This document shows positions 5,322-12,832 of a DNA stretch of 24,639 bases, piece after piece. The notes under the pieces were generated by a model. That model saw only the letters and a list, made by a program, of their open reading frames with translations, was not told where the DNA came from and made no database searches. A program made the translations under genes and the position numbers. The stretch is taken from the IMG/VR virus record IMGVR_UViG_3300021599_000028, positions 1-24,639 of that record; one strand, given 5' to 3'. The stretch comes from a virus. How positions within the stretch are numbered: the first letter of the stretch is position 1; each line of letters opens with the position of its first letter.

Positions 5322-7551
5322 TTACCTTTGGAGTTTTTGGCTTTGCAGTTAACGTTAGAGCGCCATCTGTAACTCCAATGCTCAACATTCCTCCACCTTT
5401 TAAGTCACCAAACAACATTAGTTTAGCCAGCGGACGTTTAATGTCCTTGTCAATGACACGCTGTAACGGTCGAGCACCCATCTTAGCATCAAAGCCTTTT
5501 TCGATTAACCAATCAATTGCTTCATCAGCAATTTTAATCTTGATGCCTTTTTCTTTAACTTGCTCACGCACTTCGACCATAAACTTACCAACAATTTTGA
5601 TCATAGTTTCTTTAGTTAACTTACCAAAGGTTACAACACCATCTAGACGATTTCGGAACTCAGGAGCAAAGAACTTTTTAAGTGCTTCGTCACTATACTG
5701 CTTTTCCTGTTGACCAAATCCAATCTGATTCTTTTCAGAGTCACTAGCGCCAGCATTAGTAGTAATGATTAGAATCAAATTACGGCAATCTGCTTTCTTA
5801 CCATTAGATCCTGTGACAAATCCATTGTCCATCATCTGCAACAGAATAGTAGAAACATCAGGATGTGACTTTTCGATCTCGTCTAACAATAATACACAGT
5901 TAGGATTTTCTTGTACTTGTGTAATTAACAAGCCAGCATTTTCTTCAAAGCCTACATATCCCGGAGGGGATCCAATCAGCTTACTAACTGAATGCTTTTC
6001 TTGATACTCACTCATATCAAAACGCACAAGTTTAACACCTAGATTCTTAGCAAGTGATTTAGCAGTTTCTGTTTTACCAGTACCTGTTGGACCCATAAAC
6101 ACAAACGCACCTACTGGACGATTCTCTGCTTTCAACCCAGCTTGGCTAACAAGAATCTTGTCAACAATTTCTGTAATAGCAGTTTCTTGTCCGTAAACTT
6201 CTTGTTGTAAGTTAGCTTCAAGATTTGCAAGATTTGTAGATTCTTGTTCTGCAATCTTCTCAGTAGGCATATTAACTACCTTAGCAAGCTCATATTGAAT
6301 AGCTGCCTCGTCGACTACTTTATCTTCGGCAATTTTTAAATTAAAACGTGAACATGCAAGATCAATTAAATCAATTGCTTTATCAGGCAACTTTTTATCT
6401 GTTTGATATTTAATGCTAAGTTTTACGGCTGCTTGAATAGCATCATCTTTAATTTTAACATTGTGATGTTGTTCGTAATACTTCTTAATGCCTTTAAGAA
6501 TCTGTACTGCCATTTCTGGAGTAGGTTCATCAACAGTAATACGAGCAAATCGGCGCATCAATGCACGATCCTTTTCGAAGTACTTGCGATATTCTTCCCA
6601 TGTAGTTGAGGCAATAACTTTAATGTTACCTTTACTTAATGCTGGTTTCATCATATTAGCAAGATCATTACTACTTTGTTGTCCGCCTGCACCTGCACCG
6701 CTAATCATGTGTGCTTCATCGATGAACAATACAGTCTTACCTTTCTTGTCAAGGCCTTTAAGAACTAACTTAAAGCGTTCTTCAAAGTCTCCACGATACT
6801 TACTACCAGCAAGCATAGCACTAATGTCTAAGTTGTAAACAGTGTATTCTTTTAAGAAGTCAGGAACAGCACCTTTGACAATGTTGTAGGCAAGTCCTTC
6901 TGCAATAGCAGTCTTACCAACACCTGGATCACCAACTAGAATCACATTGCTTTTACTACGACGACCTAACGACAAGGCAATATTTTCTAATTCGTCAACA
7001 CGCCCGATAACTGGATCAACTTTATTCTTTTTAACTGAATCATTAAGATTAGTTGTAAAGGCTTTTAGGGCTCTTTCACTTTGTCCATCACGTGGATCAT
7101 CTTCTGCTTCTGTTTCTTGAATATCGCTATTCAAATAATCGGCAAATTTATCTTTATCAATTTCTGCTTGAGCAATATAATAGTGAGCATAGCTACGCTT
7201 TTCGCTCATGATAGCAAGAAAAACATCAGTAGGTTCGATCTTCTGACGTCCGTTAAACAGAACTTGTGTAAACGCACGATTTAATACACGTTCAACAGCT
7301 TGTGTCTTACGTGGCTTAGTATCAACTTCTTCAGTAATAATTTCGTCACATTTATTTTTAAGGTACAGCTCTAGATTCTTTTTAAGAAAATCAGCATCGG
7401 CACCATATCCAGTAACGCACTTGTTAAATGATTCCTCACATAGCATTGCAAAAAGCAAATGTTCTATAGTTAAGTATTCATGTTTAAGTTTTTTAGCTAC
7501 ATCAATAGCTTTTTCGAATACCTGTTGCAATTCGCCACTCGGTTCTACCAT
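5275..7551 (-). CDS. clpA: ClpA-like AAA+ unfoldase with ClpP-docking loop
   Basis: The 758-aa protein has the ClpA layout: an N-terminal Clp repeat domain (about 1-145), a first AAA+ module with Walker A GDPGVGKT (207-214), Walker B VLFIDEAH (274-281) and arginine finger region RALMRRFARI (329-338), and a second module with GPTGTGKT (487-494), VLLLDEIE (553-560) and sensor-2 GARPLQR (692-698). There is no ClpB-type middle coiled coil, so it is an unfoldase rather than a disaggregase. At 610-612 it has IGF, at the place where ClpA has IGL and ClpX has IGF, the tripeptide that docks on ClpP. No clpP is in the window, so it may drive the host ClpP (inference). A Shine-Dalgarno AGAGGAAA supports the ATG. 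It is 17 bases downstream of the dnaJ-like gene. Confidence 0.95.
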   Translation of the reverse strand: MVEPSGELQQVFEKAIDVAKKLKHEYLTIEHLLFAMLCEESFNKCVTGYGADADFLKKNLELYLKNKCDEIITEEVDTKPRKTQAVERVLNRAFTQVLFNGRQKIEPTDVFLAIMSEKRSYAHYYIAQAEIDKDKFADYLNSDIQETEAEDDPRDGQSERALKAFTTNLNDSVKKNKVDPVIGRVDELENIALSLGRRSKSNVILVGDPGVGKTAIAEGLAYNIVKGAVPDFLKEYTVYNLDISAMLAGSKYRGDFEERFKLVLKGLDKKGKTVLFIDEAHMISGAGAGGQQSSNDLANMMKPALSKGNIKVIASTTWEEYRKYFEKDRALMRRFARITVDEPTPEMAVQILKGIKKYYEQHHNVKIKDDAIQAAVKLSIKYQTDKKLPDKAIDLIDLACSRFNLKIAEDKVVDEAAIQYELAKVVNMPTEKIAEQESTNLANLEANLQQEVYGQETAITEIVDKILVSQAGLKAENRPVGAFVFMGPTGTGKTETAKSLAKNLGVKLVRFDMSEYQEKHSVSKLIGSPPGYVGFEENAGLLITQVQENPNCVLLLDEIEKSHPDVSTILLQMMDNGFVTGSNGKKADCRNLILIITTNAGASDSEKNQIGFGQQEKQYSDEALKKFFAPEFRNRLDGVVTFGKLTKETMIKIVGKFMVEVREQVKEKGIKIKIADEAIDWLIEKGFDAKMGARPLQRVIDKDIKRPLAKLMLFGDLKGGGMLSIGVTDGALTLTAKPKTPKVIVNEISTVNTDQTNN

Positions 7552-7568
7552 TTAATTTCCTCTTACGG

Positions 7569-8411
7569 TTAAGTTGTTTTTATAATTTTAGCATAGAGTG
7601 TTTCGAACTCTTGCCTTAATTGGCTATCTGTAATAGCAGGGATTTCTACGTGGAGGATTACGACAAGTTTGCCTTGCATGTGTGAGTTAAGATCTCTGAA
7701 CCCTTTCCCTCCTACAGCAAACTCTGCTCCAGAATGAATACCTGCTCTAATCTTAAGAGGAATTAATGATCCGTCTAAGGAAGTAACTTCTTTAATACAG
7801 CCTGTCATAGCCTCGAGAATAGAGATATTGAATATTGTTACAAGATCATTTCCTCTTCTTTCCCATACAGGGTCGGGCTCAACTATAACAGTAACATTTA
7901 AATTTCCTCTAGGCAAATTAGGAATAGAATCATCTCCAAGATCGGCATATCGAATAGTCTGTCCTGTTTGTACCCCTTGAGGAACATCAACCACTACTGT
8001 TTGTGCTCTTCCAGTTGGTGTGTTAAATCTTGCTTCAATTTGAGTTCCTGTATAACTTTGTTTAAGTGTTATACTAACTCTGATTGAAAGATCTCTATTT
8101 CGGCGTTGTTGTCGAAACCCACCAAACGGATTCCCACCACCGAACCCAAATGCTGTTCCAAATATATCATTGATATCTTGGAATCCATGGGTGCCACTAC
8201 GTGCTTGAGCAAACGGGTTATTTTTTTGAGCATCATATTGTTGACGCTTCTGATCATCGCCTAATGTGTCGTAGGCTTGTGAGATTTCTTGAAATTTCTG
8301 TGTATCGCCGCCACGATCAGGATGATTCTTCATGGCCAACTTTTTGTAGGCCTTTTTGATATCATCCTGACTTGCGTTTTCAGCTACACCTAGTATTTTA
8401 TAATAGTCCAT
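7569..8411 (-). CDS. dnaJ: DnaJ-like co-chaperone (class B, CbpA type)
   Basis: The 280-aa protein has a complete J domain (1-64) with HPD at 30-32, a Gly/Phe-rich linker (about 70-105, FGTAFGFGGGNPFGGF) and two C-terminal beta-domains (about 110-275). The Cys-rich zinc repeats of class A DnaJ are absent. J proteins stimulate Hsp70 (DnaK) ATPase and deliver clients; no dnaK is in the window, so host DnaK is the likely partner. I chose the ATG at 8411 (MDYYKILGV). A GTG 18 bases upstream overlaps the -10 box and would add six unusual residues. The ATG lies six bases after a perfect TATAAT and has no Shine-Dalgarno sequence. It heads the dnaJ-clpA-215aa unit. Confidence 0.9.
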   Translation of the reverse strand: MDYYKILGVAENASQDDIKKAYKKLAMKNHPDRGGDTQKFQEISQAYDTLGDDQKRQQYDAQKNNPFAQARSGTHGFQDINDIFGTAFGFGGGNPFGGFRQQRRNRDLSIRVSITLKQSYTGTQIEARFNTPTGRAQTVVVDVPQGVQTGQTIRYADLGDDSIPNLPRGNLNVTVIVEPDPVWERRGNDLVTIFNISILEAMTGCIKEVTSLDGSLIPLKIRAGIHSGAEFAVGGKGFRDLNSHMQGKLVVILHVEIPAITDSQLRQEFETLYAKIIKTT

Positions 8412-8446
8412 AGTACTATTATATAGCACTATAAACTAAATGTCAA
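8412..8446 (-). promoter_or_regulatory. Consensus sigma-70 promoter of the dnaJ-clpA unit (leaderless)
   Basis: The minus strand has TTGACA (8446-8441), a 17-base spacer and TATAAT (8423-8418), followed by AGTACT and then ATG. All twelve consensus bases match. With usual spacing the first transcribed base would be at or next to the A of the ATG at 8411, giving a leaderless mRNA. The -35 box overlaps the end of the holin-candidate gene. Confidence 0.85.
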
Positions 8447-9024
8447 TCTAATTCAGGAAAATCTTCTTCCAATGGTGGTCTGCTAGGCATTGGCTTGTCC
8501 ATAGCAGGCATCATTGTTGCTGCCGCAAAACCTCCGGCTGCACCAACTGCTGCGGCTCCGAGTGGTGCTGAACTAAAAGACCTTGGTGCTGTTGGAGTTG
8601 TGCCCCAACTCGGTGCTGGTGTGTAACTTGTGCTTGGTGCTGGAGAACCGAAGCCCCCAGGCGCTGCACCGAATCCTGATTGCGGTGCGCCAAATGCTGG
8701 AGTCCCGCTCTGGAATCCTGTTCCTGGTGCTTGTATTCCGCCATTGTTTGCTCCTCCGAGTTTTTCTTGTGTGCGTCCAAATGCCGCGATACCTAAAACT
8801 GCACCCATTGCAATGTGAAACAATCCGGCACCCTGAAGTGTTAGTGGATTCCATTGTGTAAGGCCCGTACCTACAGTAGTCTGTAATAGACTCCATAATA
8901 CTGGAAATATAACCATGTCCATAGTACAGACCAGCATATACATCCAACCCATCATTGGACGCCATTTTGAATTCATCCAATCTTCTTTCTTTGTTTCGCT
9001 TGCGCTCTTTACTTCTTCGCTCAT
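8443..9024 (-). CDS. Holin candidate with Gly/Ala/Pro-rich C-terminal tail
   Basis: The 193-aa protein has two clear membrane segments (about 25-48 and 63-84; MGWMYMLVCTMDMVIFPVLW and AGLFHIAMGAVLGIAAFG). A weaker Ala/Gly-rich segment spans 151-173. The WRPMMGWMYM opening and LTLQGAGLFHIAMGA block resemble the three-TM holins of gene-transfer agents and T4-like aquatic phages. Residues 90-150 are low-complexity Gly/Phe/Ala/Pro/Ser. A holin would time lysis and let the cytoplasmic endolysin (2145-2777) reach the wall. It directly follows the DUF4337 and spanin-like genes, which supports a lysis role. Shine-Dalgarno AGGGGCG precedes the ATG. Holin identity is inferred from topology, resemblance and neighbours. 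Confidence 0.6.
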   Translation of the reverse strand: MSEEVKSASETKKEDWMNSKWRPMMGWMYMLVCTMDMVIFPVLWSLLQTTVGTGLTQWNPLTLQGAGLFHIAMGAVLGIAAFGRTQEKLGGANNGGIQAPGTGFQSGTPAFGAPQSGFGAAPGGFGSPAPSTSYTPAPSWGTTPTAPRSFSSAPLGAAAVGAAGGFAAATMMPAMDKPMPSRPPLEEDFPELD

Positions 9025-9043
9025 TTGTCGCCCCTATTGTTAT

Positions 9044-9607
9044 TTAAAAGAACAGATATAAGCCGTTCAGGCTTAGTAGTACGCCAACGCCGGCTACTAC
9101 AAAACTGCCCCAGAACATGCCCATACTAACTGCAAGAATACTTGCTGATAGCACAACAATGGCTAGTTGATATGCTGTACTAGCATAACCGATCCATGGA
9201 CTGGATTTCTTAGCTTCTTCACGAACTGCTTCCATAGCACGAGCTCTTTCAGCAATTTCTTTCTTGTCAGCATCCATGCGTTCTTTCTCGGCTTGGAATT
9301 CTGCTTTTAATTGTGGATCATTAGTTGTCTTAGCGGCAATTTCGTATGTAACACCACGTCCTGCTTTGGCTTGATACTGTGCCCATGTGTTGTTAGCGCC
9401 TAGTGTATTGTTAAGAACTGTTGAACTTAACTTACCACCGTACCAAGCATTGACTGCTAGTAGCAATGCAAATACAGAAATAACCATACCTGCTTTGTCT
9501 TTTAGCTTGGCTTCACGCTCTGAACGTGATCCCACTGGGGGCTTAGGCGCATCTGGATCTTTTGGTGTTTTTGTTATTAACTTTAATACTGAATCAACTA
9601 CTGACAT
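9044..9607 (-). CDS. DUF4337-like membrane protein
   Basis: The 187-aa protein has a cytoplasmic N-terminus rich in Lys/Pro, a membrane segment at about 39-56, a charged coiled-coil-like middle (NTWAQYQAK, then Glu/Lys/Arg/Ala repeats), and two closely spaced C-terminal membrane segments beginning WIGYASTAYQLAIVVLSASI. This order and the YQAK and IGYASTAYQLAIVVLSASI blocks match bacterial DUF4337 proteins, whose function is unknown. AGGAG lies before the ATG. A TTAAATA motif is 26 bases upstream, so it may have its own late promoter. Its place between spanin-like lipoproteins and a holin candidate suggests a part in envelope disruption or in regulating lysis (inference only). Confidence 0.7.
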   Translation of the reverse strand: MSVVDSVLKLITKTPKDPDAPKPPVGSRSEREAKLKDKAGMVISVFALLLAVNAWYGGKLSSTVLNNTLGANNTWAQYQAKAGRGVTYEIAAKTTNDPQLKAEFQAEKERMDADKKEIAERARAMEAVREEAKKSSPWIGYASTAYQLAIVVLSASILAVSMGMFWGSFVVAGVGVLLSLNGLYLFF

Positions 9608-9632
9608 TTCTCACTCCTGCTTAATATATTAG

Positions 9633-9640
9633 TATTTAAT
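9633..9640 (-). promoter_or_regulatory. Late promoter-like motif ATTAAATA
   Basis: The minus strand reads GATTAAATACTA in the gap after the 73-aa lipoprotein gene, 26 bases before the ATG at 9607. It is a variant of the GATAAATAC motif at 494 and 18769 and overlaps the preceding TGA by one base. The spacing agrees with the other sites, but the core is less exact and AT-rich gaps make chance matches possible. Confidence 0.35.
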
Positions 9641-9861
9641 CAAAATCCAAATAAGTTCTTCTTTGGTTCTACTAGAAACTTCTCTGCAATATCAGCACCT
9701 TTAGCACGTACTATTGGATCAGGGCTAACTAACATTTCATTTATTAGAGCAGCTTTAGCCATCTTATCCATGGTTTGATCTTTAGATATTGATTTTTGTA
9801 CTTCTGGATTAGTGGCGCAGCCTGCTAACAACATTGTTGCAATGATTAATGTAATTTTCAT
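9640..9861 (-). CDS. Small lipoprotein, possible lysis accessory
   Basis: This 73-aa protein has a lipoprotein signal: MKITLIIATMLLAGC with a lipobox LAGC and lipidated Cys15. The mature part is short and helical (MDKMAKAALINEMLVSPDPI) and ends in a basic stretch. It should be anchored to a membrane and exposed to the periplasm. Its ATG overlaps the stop of the o-spanin-like gene (ATGA), so the two are translationally coupled. A second lipoprotein directly after an o-spanin-like gene is unusual; it may assist outer-membrane disruption or mediate exclusion of other phages. No specific family is recognised. Confidence 0.65.
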   Translation of the reverse strand: MKITLIIATMLLAGCATNPEVQKSISKDQTMDKMAKAALINEMLVSPDPIVRAKGADIAEKFLVEPKKNLFGF

Positions 9862-10124
9862 TTTATGTTCTCGTATATTTTCTTTTGTGTATCATACCAC
9901 TCTTGCCAACCTTCTACTTTAGTTGAACATTCGTAATATAAGGTATAGTTGTGTATTACAACTTTTAACATTTCTGTTATTGCTACTTTGTCACCTTCAA
10001 TTTTTCTTAACTGCTCGCACTTTTCTTTTAATGCCTGCGGAGCTTCTGGAAATTTAGGCTTAACGGGTACAGGAGTTGAACATGCAACTAATAATGTAGT
10101 TAAAAGTATAGCAAGGTATTTCAT
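9858..10124 (-). CDS. o-spanin-like (Rz1-like) outer-membrane lipoprotein
   Basis: The 88-aa protein begins with a signal peptide ending LLVAC, lipidated at Cys15, followed by a Pro-rich segment (CSTPVPVKPKFPEAP) typical of Rz1-type o-spanins. The mature part has two further Cys and a helical C-terminus (YYECSTKVEGWQEWYDTQKK). o-spanins sit in the outer membrane and join an inner-membrane partner to fuse the two membranes in the last step of lysis. The preceding gene encodes a membrane-anchored coiled coil that overlaps it by four bases, which is the normal Rz/Rz1-type order. This supports a Gram-negative host. Family assignment rests on architecture, not on a database match. Confidence 0.7.
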   Translation of the reverse strand: MKYLAILLTTLLVACSTPVPVKPKFPEAPQALKEKCEQLRKIEGDKVAITEMLKVVIHNYTLYYECSTKVEGWQEWYDTQKKIYENIK

Positions 10125-10636
10125 TTCTTGCCCTCTGCTGCTTTGTTTAATTCTGTGGCTTGATTATGTATATCTATCATTTCCTTAGGAACAGGACAGT
10201 TTTCAATGTATTTGATCACTTCTTCTCGTCTAATTCTTTCAGGACCTTCGACTTCTTTGATTACCTCTTTAGTGTTCCATCGATCAACATATTTGATAAT
10301 GTCTTGACCCTTTTCTTTAATCACTTTGGTCTGTGTAACAACCTTTTCTTGTATTTCTACATTTTTCTCAGTAGATTGTTCTTCAGCTAGTTTTACTTTA
10401 GCCTCTAAGTCTTTAACTTTAGCTTCCCATACTGCATTAGTACTGTTGGCACTTATAAACCATATGCTAACTAATAAACTTGCAACACTAACTGCCTGTA
10501 TAGGAAATCTATACTGACTAACAAATGGTATACGCTTTAATAACCATGCTGACAGTATTCCTATCACGCTGCCTACTAATAATGTAGTCCACACCCACTC
10601 AGGTATTAAACCTAACATCCATTGAAATTGCCACAT
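10121..10636 (-). CDS. i-spanin-like inner-membrane protein with two TM segments and coiled coil
   Basis: The 171-aa protein has two membrane segments (about 10-33 and 44-62) separated by a short loop with KR and R. A long charged coiled coil follows (VWEAKVKDLEAKVKLAEEQS onward). The positive loop suggests that it lies in the cytoplasm, which puts the coiled coil in the periplasm, as an i-spanin requires. Classical i-spanins have one membrane segment, so two is unusual. A Cys (ENCPVP) near the C-terminus could form disulfides. It starts TAATG at the stop of the 244-aa gene, with GGAG, and overlaps the o-spanin-like gene. Role as i-spanin is inferred from architecture and gene order. Confidence 0.6.
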   Translation of the reverse strand: MWQFQWMLGLIPEWVWTTLLVGSVIGILSAWLLKRIPFVSQYRFPIQAVSVASLLVSIWFISANSTNAVWEAKVKDLEAKVKLAEEQSTEKNVEIQEKVVTQTKVIKEKGQDIIKYVDRWNTKEVIKEVEGPERIRREEVIKYIENCPVPKEMIDIHNQATELNKAAEGKK

Positions 10637-11370
10637 TAAATTTTCTCCAATGCTACGGCGTATCTGCCGTTCTCAAAAACAAATTTATCACCAACTTTAG
10701 TAATATTATAGTTGCCCACGTACTTGGTAAAGTACATGATCTCACTCATTGCATTACCTTCTAACATAATCGGACCTGTAATATTGTCATATACTTGTGC
10801 GGTTGTTCCAAAGTCTGAAATTCTCATACGCAACGGTTCTGCAAACTTACGTTGGAACACAATATCATTATGGTCAACACTAACTGCTTCTAAAAAACTA
10901 CGTCCGAAAAAGTTACTAAAGTTGTTCATAACATTTTCTTGAATATTAATCTCATACTCGTCTTTGGTTTTTGGAATAGTATTACTTAAATTATCAGCGT
11001 CTGCATCAATACTGTTAAAACTCTTGTGGTATCTAAATTTAAAATCATCTAAGTCAGCTAGTTTACCAATACCGTTTAAAAGTTCTATAATCTGTTCTGC
11101 AATTCGACGATTACGTTCAATTTCTACAAACACTTTATATTTTCCGTCACTAAGCTCGCCGGGGCTAGCATCTGCATCTAATACAAAATCATAACCGTTT
11201 TCTACAAATTCAACTAGATCTTGTGCAGGTTCTTGATTTTTTACAGTAAATGCTAGTACAACAATGTCTTTGTCTTCGCCCATCTTACTAGCATAACTGT
11301 CAACTTCAAATATGTTGTCAACTAACATGCGAAGATCGCCTGCTGTTAGTCCTTCATTAACTTGTGTCAT
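10636..11370 (-). CDS. Conserved phage protein (244 aa), unknown function
   Basis: The protein begins MTQVNEGLTAGDLRMLVDNI and is mixed alpha/beta and acidic. I recognise the combination of NEGLTAGDL, GYDFVLDADASPGELSDGKY and KVFVEIERNRRIAEQI as a conserved protein of uncultured aquatic T4-like phages; no function has been assigned to my knowledge. The C-terminal third (IMYFTKYVGNYNITKVGDKF) is beta-rich. No membrane segment, signal or catalytic motif is visible. It follows the 185-aa gene with overlapping stop/start (TAATG), has a GGGGG-rich Shine-Dalgarno sequence, and precedes the spanin-like genes. Late expression in the same unit suggests a virion or assembly role (inference). Confidence 0.75.
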   Translation of the reverse strand: MTQVNEGLTAGDLRMLVDNIFEVDSYASKMGEDKDIVVLAFTVKNQEPAQDLVEFVENGYDFVLDADASPGELSDGKYKVFVEIERNRRIAEQIIELLNGIGKLADLDDFKFRYHKSFNSIDADADNLSNTIPKTKDEYEINIQENVMNNFSNFFGRSFLEAVSVDHNDIVFQRKFAEPLRMRISDFGTTAQVYDNITGPIMLEGNAMSEIMYFTKYVGNYNITKVGDKFVFENGRYAVALEKI

Positions 11371-11927
11371 TATACTTCACCCCCTGCCGGAGCAGCAGGT
11401 GCCGCTGGAGCCGGAGTCGCCGCAGCCGTGGCCGCCGCAGCTTCAGCTGGTTGTACTGGAGCAGCATCAATTTTCTCACTTCTACCAATGCCCATACTTT
11501 CTTTCATCTTAGTCATATAACCATTATAGATATCAGTTACTAATTTTTTAGGCATAGTAATTTCAACTAACCATACCGGTGTATGATCTAACTTACCTTT
11601 ACGTGTACCTGGACGGAAGTCATCAGATGATCTAACCTCACGTGGCTCAATTAAATGAGTTTTTTCGTACTTTACTCTACATCCGTAATCAAGCAAACGT
11701 TTTGCTGCCATTGGGTCAGGCATCTTTTCACGTGGCCACATAAAACTAGCAGTAACCCAGTGACGGTCAACAGCGGGCCCTGAAGCTAATTCTCCCTCGT
11801 CCCAATTTTTATATACGTACATATTCATTTCGTCTAGAACACGCTCAAAGTCTTTGAGTGTACTTAAACTGCTGTTTGTACTATAAATTGATTCTACGTT
11901 TTTAATAACGTCAAGTATATCACGCAT
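11370..11927 (-). CDS. Conserved phage protein (185 aa) with Ala/Pro-rich tail, unknown function
   Basis: Residues 1-150 form a folded domain containing VDRHWVTASFMWPREKMPDP and AAKRLLDYGCRVKYEK. Residues 155-185 are a low-complexity Ala/Pro tail ending AGGEV. The MWPREKMPDPMAAKRLLDYGC block seems familiar from large phages, but I cannot name a function. The tail is encoded by an unusually GC-rich stretch (about 11372-11460) in an AT-rich genome, as Ala/Pro codons require. It is the first gene of the leftward unit diverging from phoH, with AGGAAT upstream of the ATG and a GCTAAATA motif 26 bases before it. It probably starts a late transcript through the lysis genes. Confidence 0.75.
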   Translation of the reverse strand: MRDILDVIKNVESIYSTNSSLSTLKDFERVLDEMNMYVYKNWDEGELASGPAVDRHWVTASFMWPREKMPDPMAAKRLLDYGCRVKYEKTHLIEPREVRSSDDFRPGTRKGKLDHTPVWLVEITMPKKLVTDIYNGYMTKMKESMGIGRSEKIDAAPVQPAEAAAATAAATPAPAAPAAPAGGEV

Positions 11928-11952
11928 GGTTATTCCTAGAAGGTTCTACTCT

Positions 11953-11960
11953 TATTTAGC
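11953..11960 (-). promoter_or_regulatory. Late promoter-like motif GCTAAATA in the divergent region
   Basis: The minus strand reads GCTAAATAAG, with the last A of TAAATA 26 bases before the ATG at 11927. The 158-base gap between the 185-aa gene and phoH is the only divergent junction in the window, so a leftward promoter must lie in or near it. No good sigma-70 promoter is visible in this direction, which favours this motif. Confidence 0.5.
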
Positions 11961-12016
11961 AGGCTTTAAATCATATGTTGTCAGTTTACTTTAGTCCAAA
12001 ATGACTAAGTAATAGT

Positions 12017-12050
12017 GTAGGACCTCTGTAGTTACTGAGGCGGTCGCTAC
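12017..12050 (+). other. Imperfect hairpin in the phoH leader
   Basis: In the 158-base gap upstream of phoH, GTAG (12017-12020) can pair with CTAC (12047-12050) and CCTC (12023-12026) with GAGG (12037-12040) around a ten-base loop, with small bulges. There is no U-tract, so it is not a terminator. It ends 36 bases before the phoH ATG and could affect translation or RNA stability. No convincing plus-strand sigma-70 promoter was found in the gap. Confidence 0.3.
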
Positions 12051-12085
12051 ATGTCCTGCTTTACTAAAAAGTGGGAGATAACTTA

Positions 12086-12808
12086 ATGAGTAAAAACACA
12101 AGAGTGAAAAAACGTTTTACTTCAGATGTGAATGTAATTGATTTCCATGCACACAAACCTGCGAAAAAACAGCGTGTAAGCCTGTTACCTCGCAATAAAC
12201 ACCAAGAGTCTTATCTATACAAGTTGCACGATGACAGCAAGAACATCTTGTTTGCCATTGGGCCGGCTGGTACGGGTAAAACATTGTTGGCTGTTCAAAT
12301 GGGAATCAAACTTTATCAAGAAGGTAAAGTTGATAGAATTATAGTCACAAGACCTGCCGTTTCTGTGGATGAGGATTTAGGATTCTTACCGGGTACGCTA
12401 AATGAAAAAATGGCGCCATGGACAAGACCAATCTTCGATGTATTAGGAGAATATTATCTAACTAAGGAAATCGAATCGATGCTAGAAGAAGGTATTATAG
12501 AAATAAGCCCACTTGCATACATGCGTGGTCGTACGTTTAAGAATGCTTACATTATTGCGGACGAAATGCAGAATGCTACTCAGAACCAGATGAAAATGCT
12601 ACTAACCCGCCTAGGAGAAAACTCTAAAATGGTAGTAACTGGTGACTTAAATCAAGCAGACAGATTAAAAGACAATGGACTTATAGACTTCATTGGTAAA
12701 GTTGAAGGACGTAAGTTATCTCACATTGATGTTGTGCGTTTTGATAGTTGTGATATTGAACGACACAATGCCGTTAAGGAGGTACTAGACCTTTACGGTG
12801 ACGATTAA
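12086..12808 (+). CDS. phoH: PhoH-like P-loop ATPase
   Basis: The 240-aa protein has Walker A GPAGTGKT (59-66), Walker B IIADEMQNAT with Asp158 and Glu159, and the PhoH signatures TRPAVSVDEDLGFLPGTLNE and MVVTGDLNQAD. PhoH proteins are P-loop ATPases related to the helicase domain of bacterial PhoH; a role in RNA metabolism or phosphate stress has been proposed, but the phage function is unsettled. I chose the ATG at 12086, six bases after GGGAGA, over a GTG 15 bases earlier that lies upstream of that ribosome-binding site. It is the only plus-strand gene and stands alone, with a structured leader and its own terminator. Separate transcription from its neighbours is likely. Confidence 0.95.
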   Translation: MSKNTRVKKRFTSDVNVIDFHAHKPAKKQRVSLLPRNKHQESYLYKLHDDSKNILFAIGPAGTGKTLLAVQMGIKLYQEGKVDRIIVTRPAVSVDEDLGFLPGTLNEKMAPWTRPIFDVLGEYYLTKEIESMLEEGIIEISPLAYMRGRTFKNAYIIADEMQNATQNQMKMLLTRLGENSKMVVTGDLNQADRLKDNGLIDFIGKVEGRKLSHIDVVRFDSCDIERHNAVKEVLDLYGDD

Positions 12809-12809
12809 A

Positions 12810-12832
12810 AAAAGGGGACCTAGTCCCCTTTT
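12810..12832. terminator. Bidirectional terminator between phoH and DUF2061
   Basis: AAAAGGGGAC (12810-12819) pairs perfectly with GTCCCCTTTT (12823-12832) around a three-base loop. Minus-strand transcripts have a run of seven T after the stem; plus-strand transcripts have TTTTAATTT. It sits between two convergent stop codons and serves both the phoH unit and the long leftward unit that ends with DUF2061. Confidence 0.9.

Noticed and set aside
5279-5713. Long plus-strand open frame antisense to clpA
   Set aside because: A shadow of the conserved minus-strand gene; no ribosome-binding site, and its translation resembles no protein family.
8412-8429. GTG start adding six residues to the DnaJ-like protein
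   Set aside because: The codons overlap the TATAAT box and are not part of a J domain; MDYYKILGV is the normal beginning.
9041-9046. TAAATA motif 17 bases before the holin candidate
   Set aside because: It coincides with the last codons and stop of the DUF4337 gene and is closer to the ATG than the other sites; not counted as a promoter.
12071-12085. GTG start for phoH 15 bases upstream of the ATG
   Set aside because: The GGGAGA ribosome-binding sequence lies between GTG and ATG, at the right distance for the ATG at 12086.
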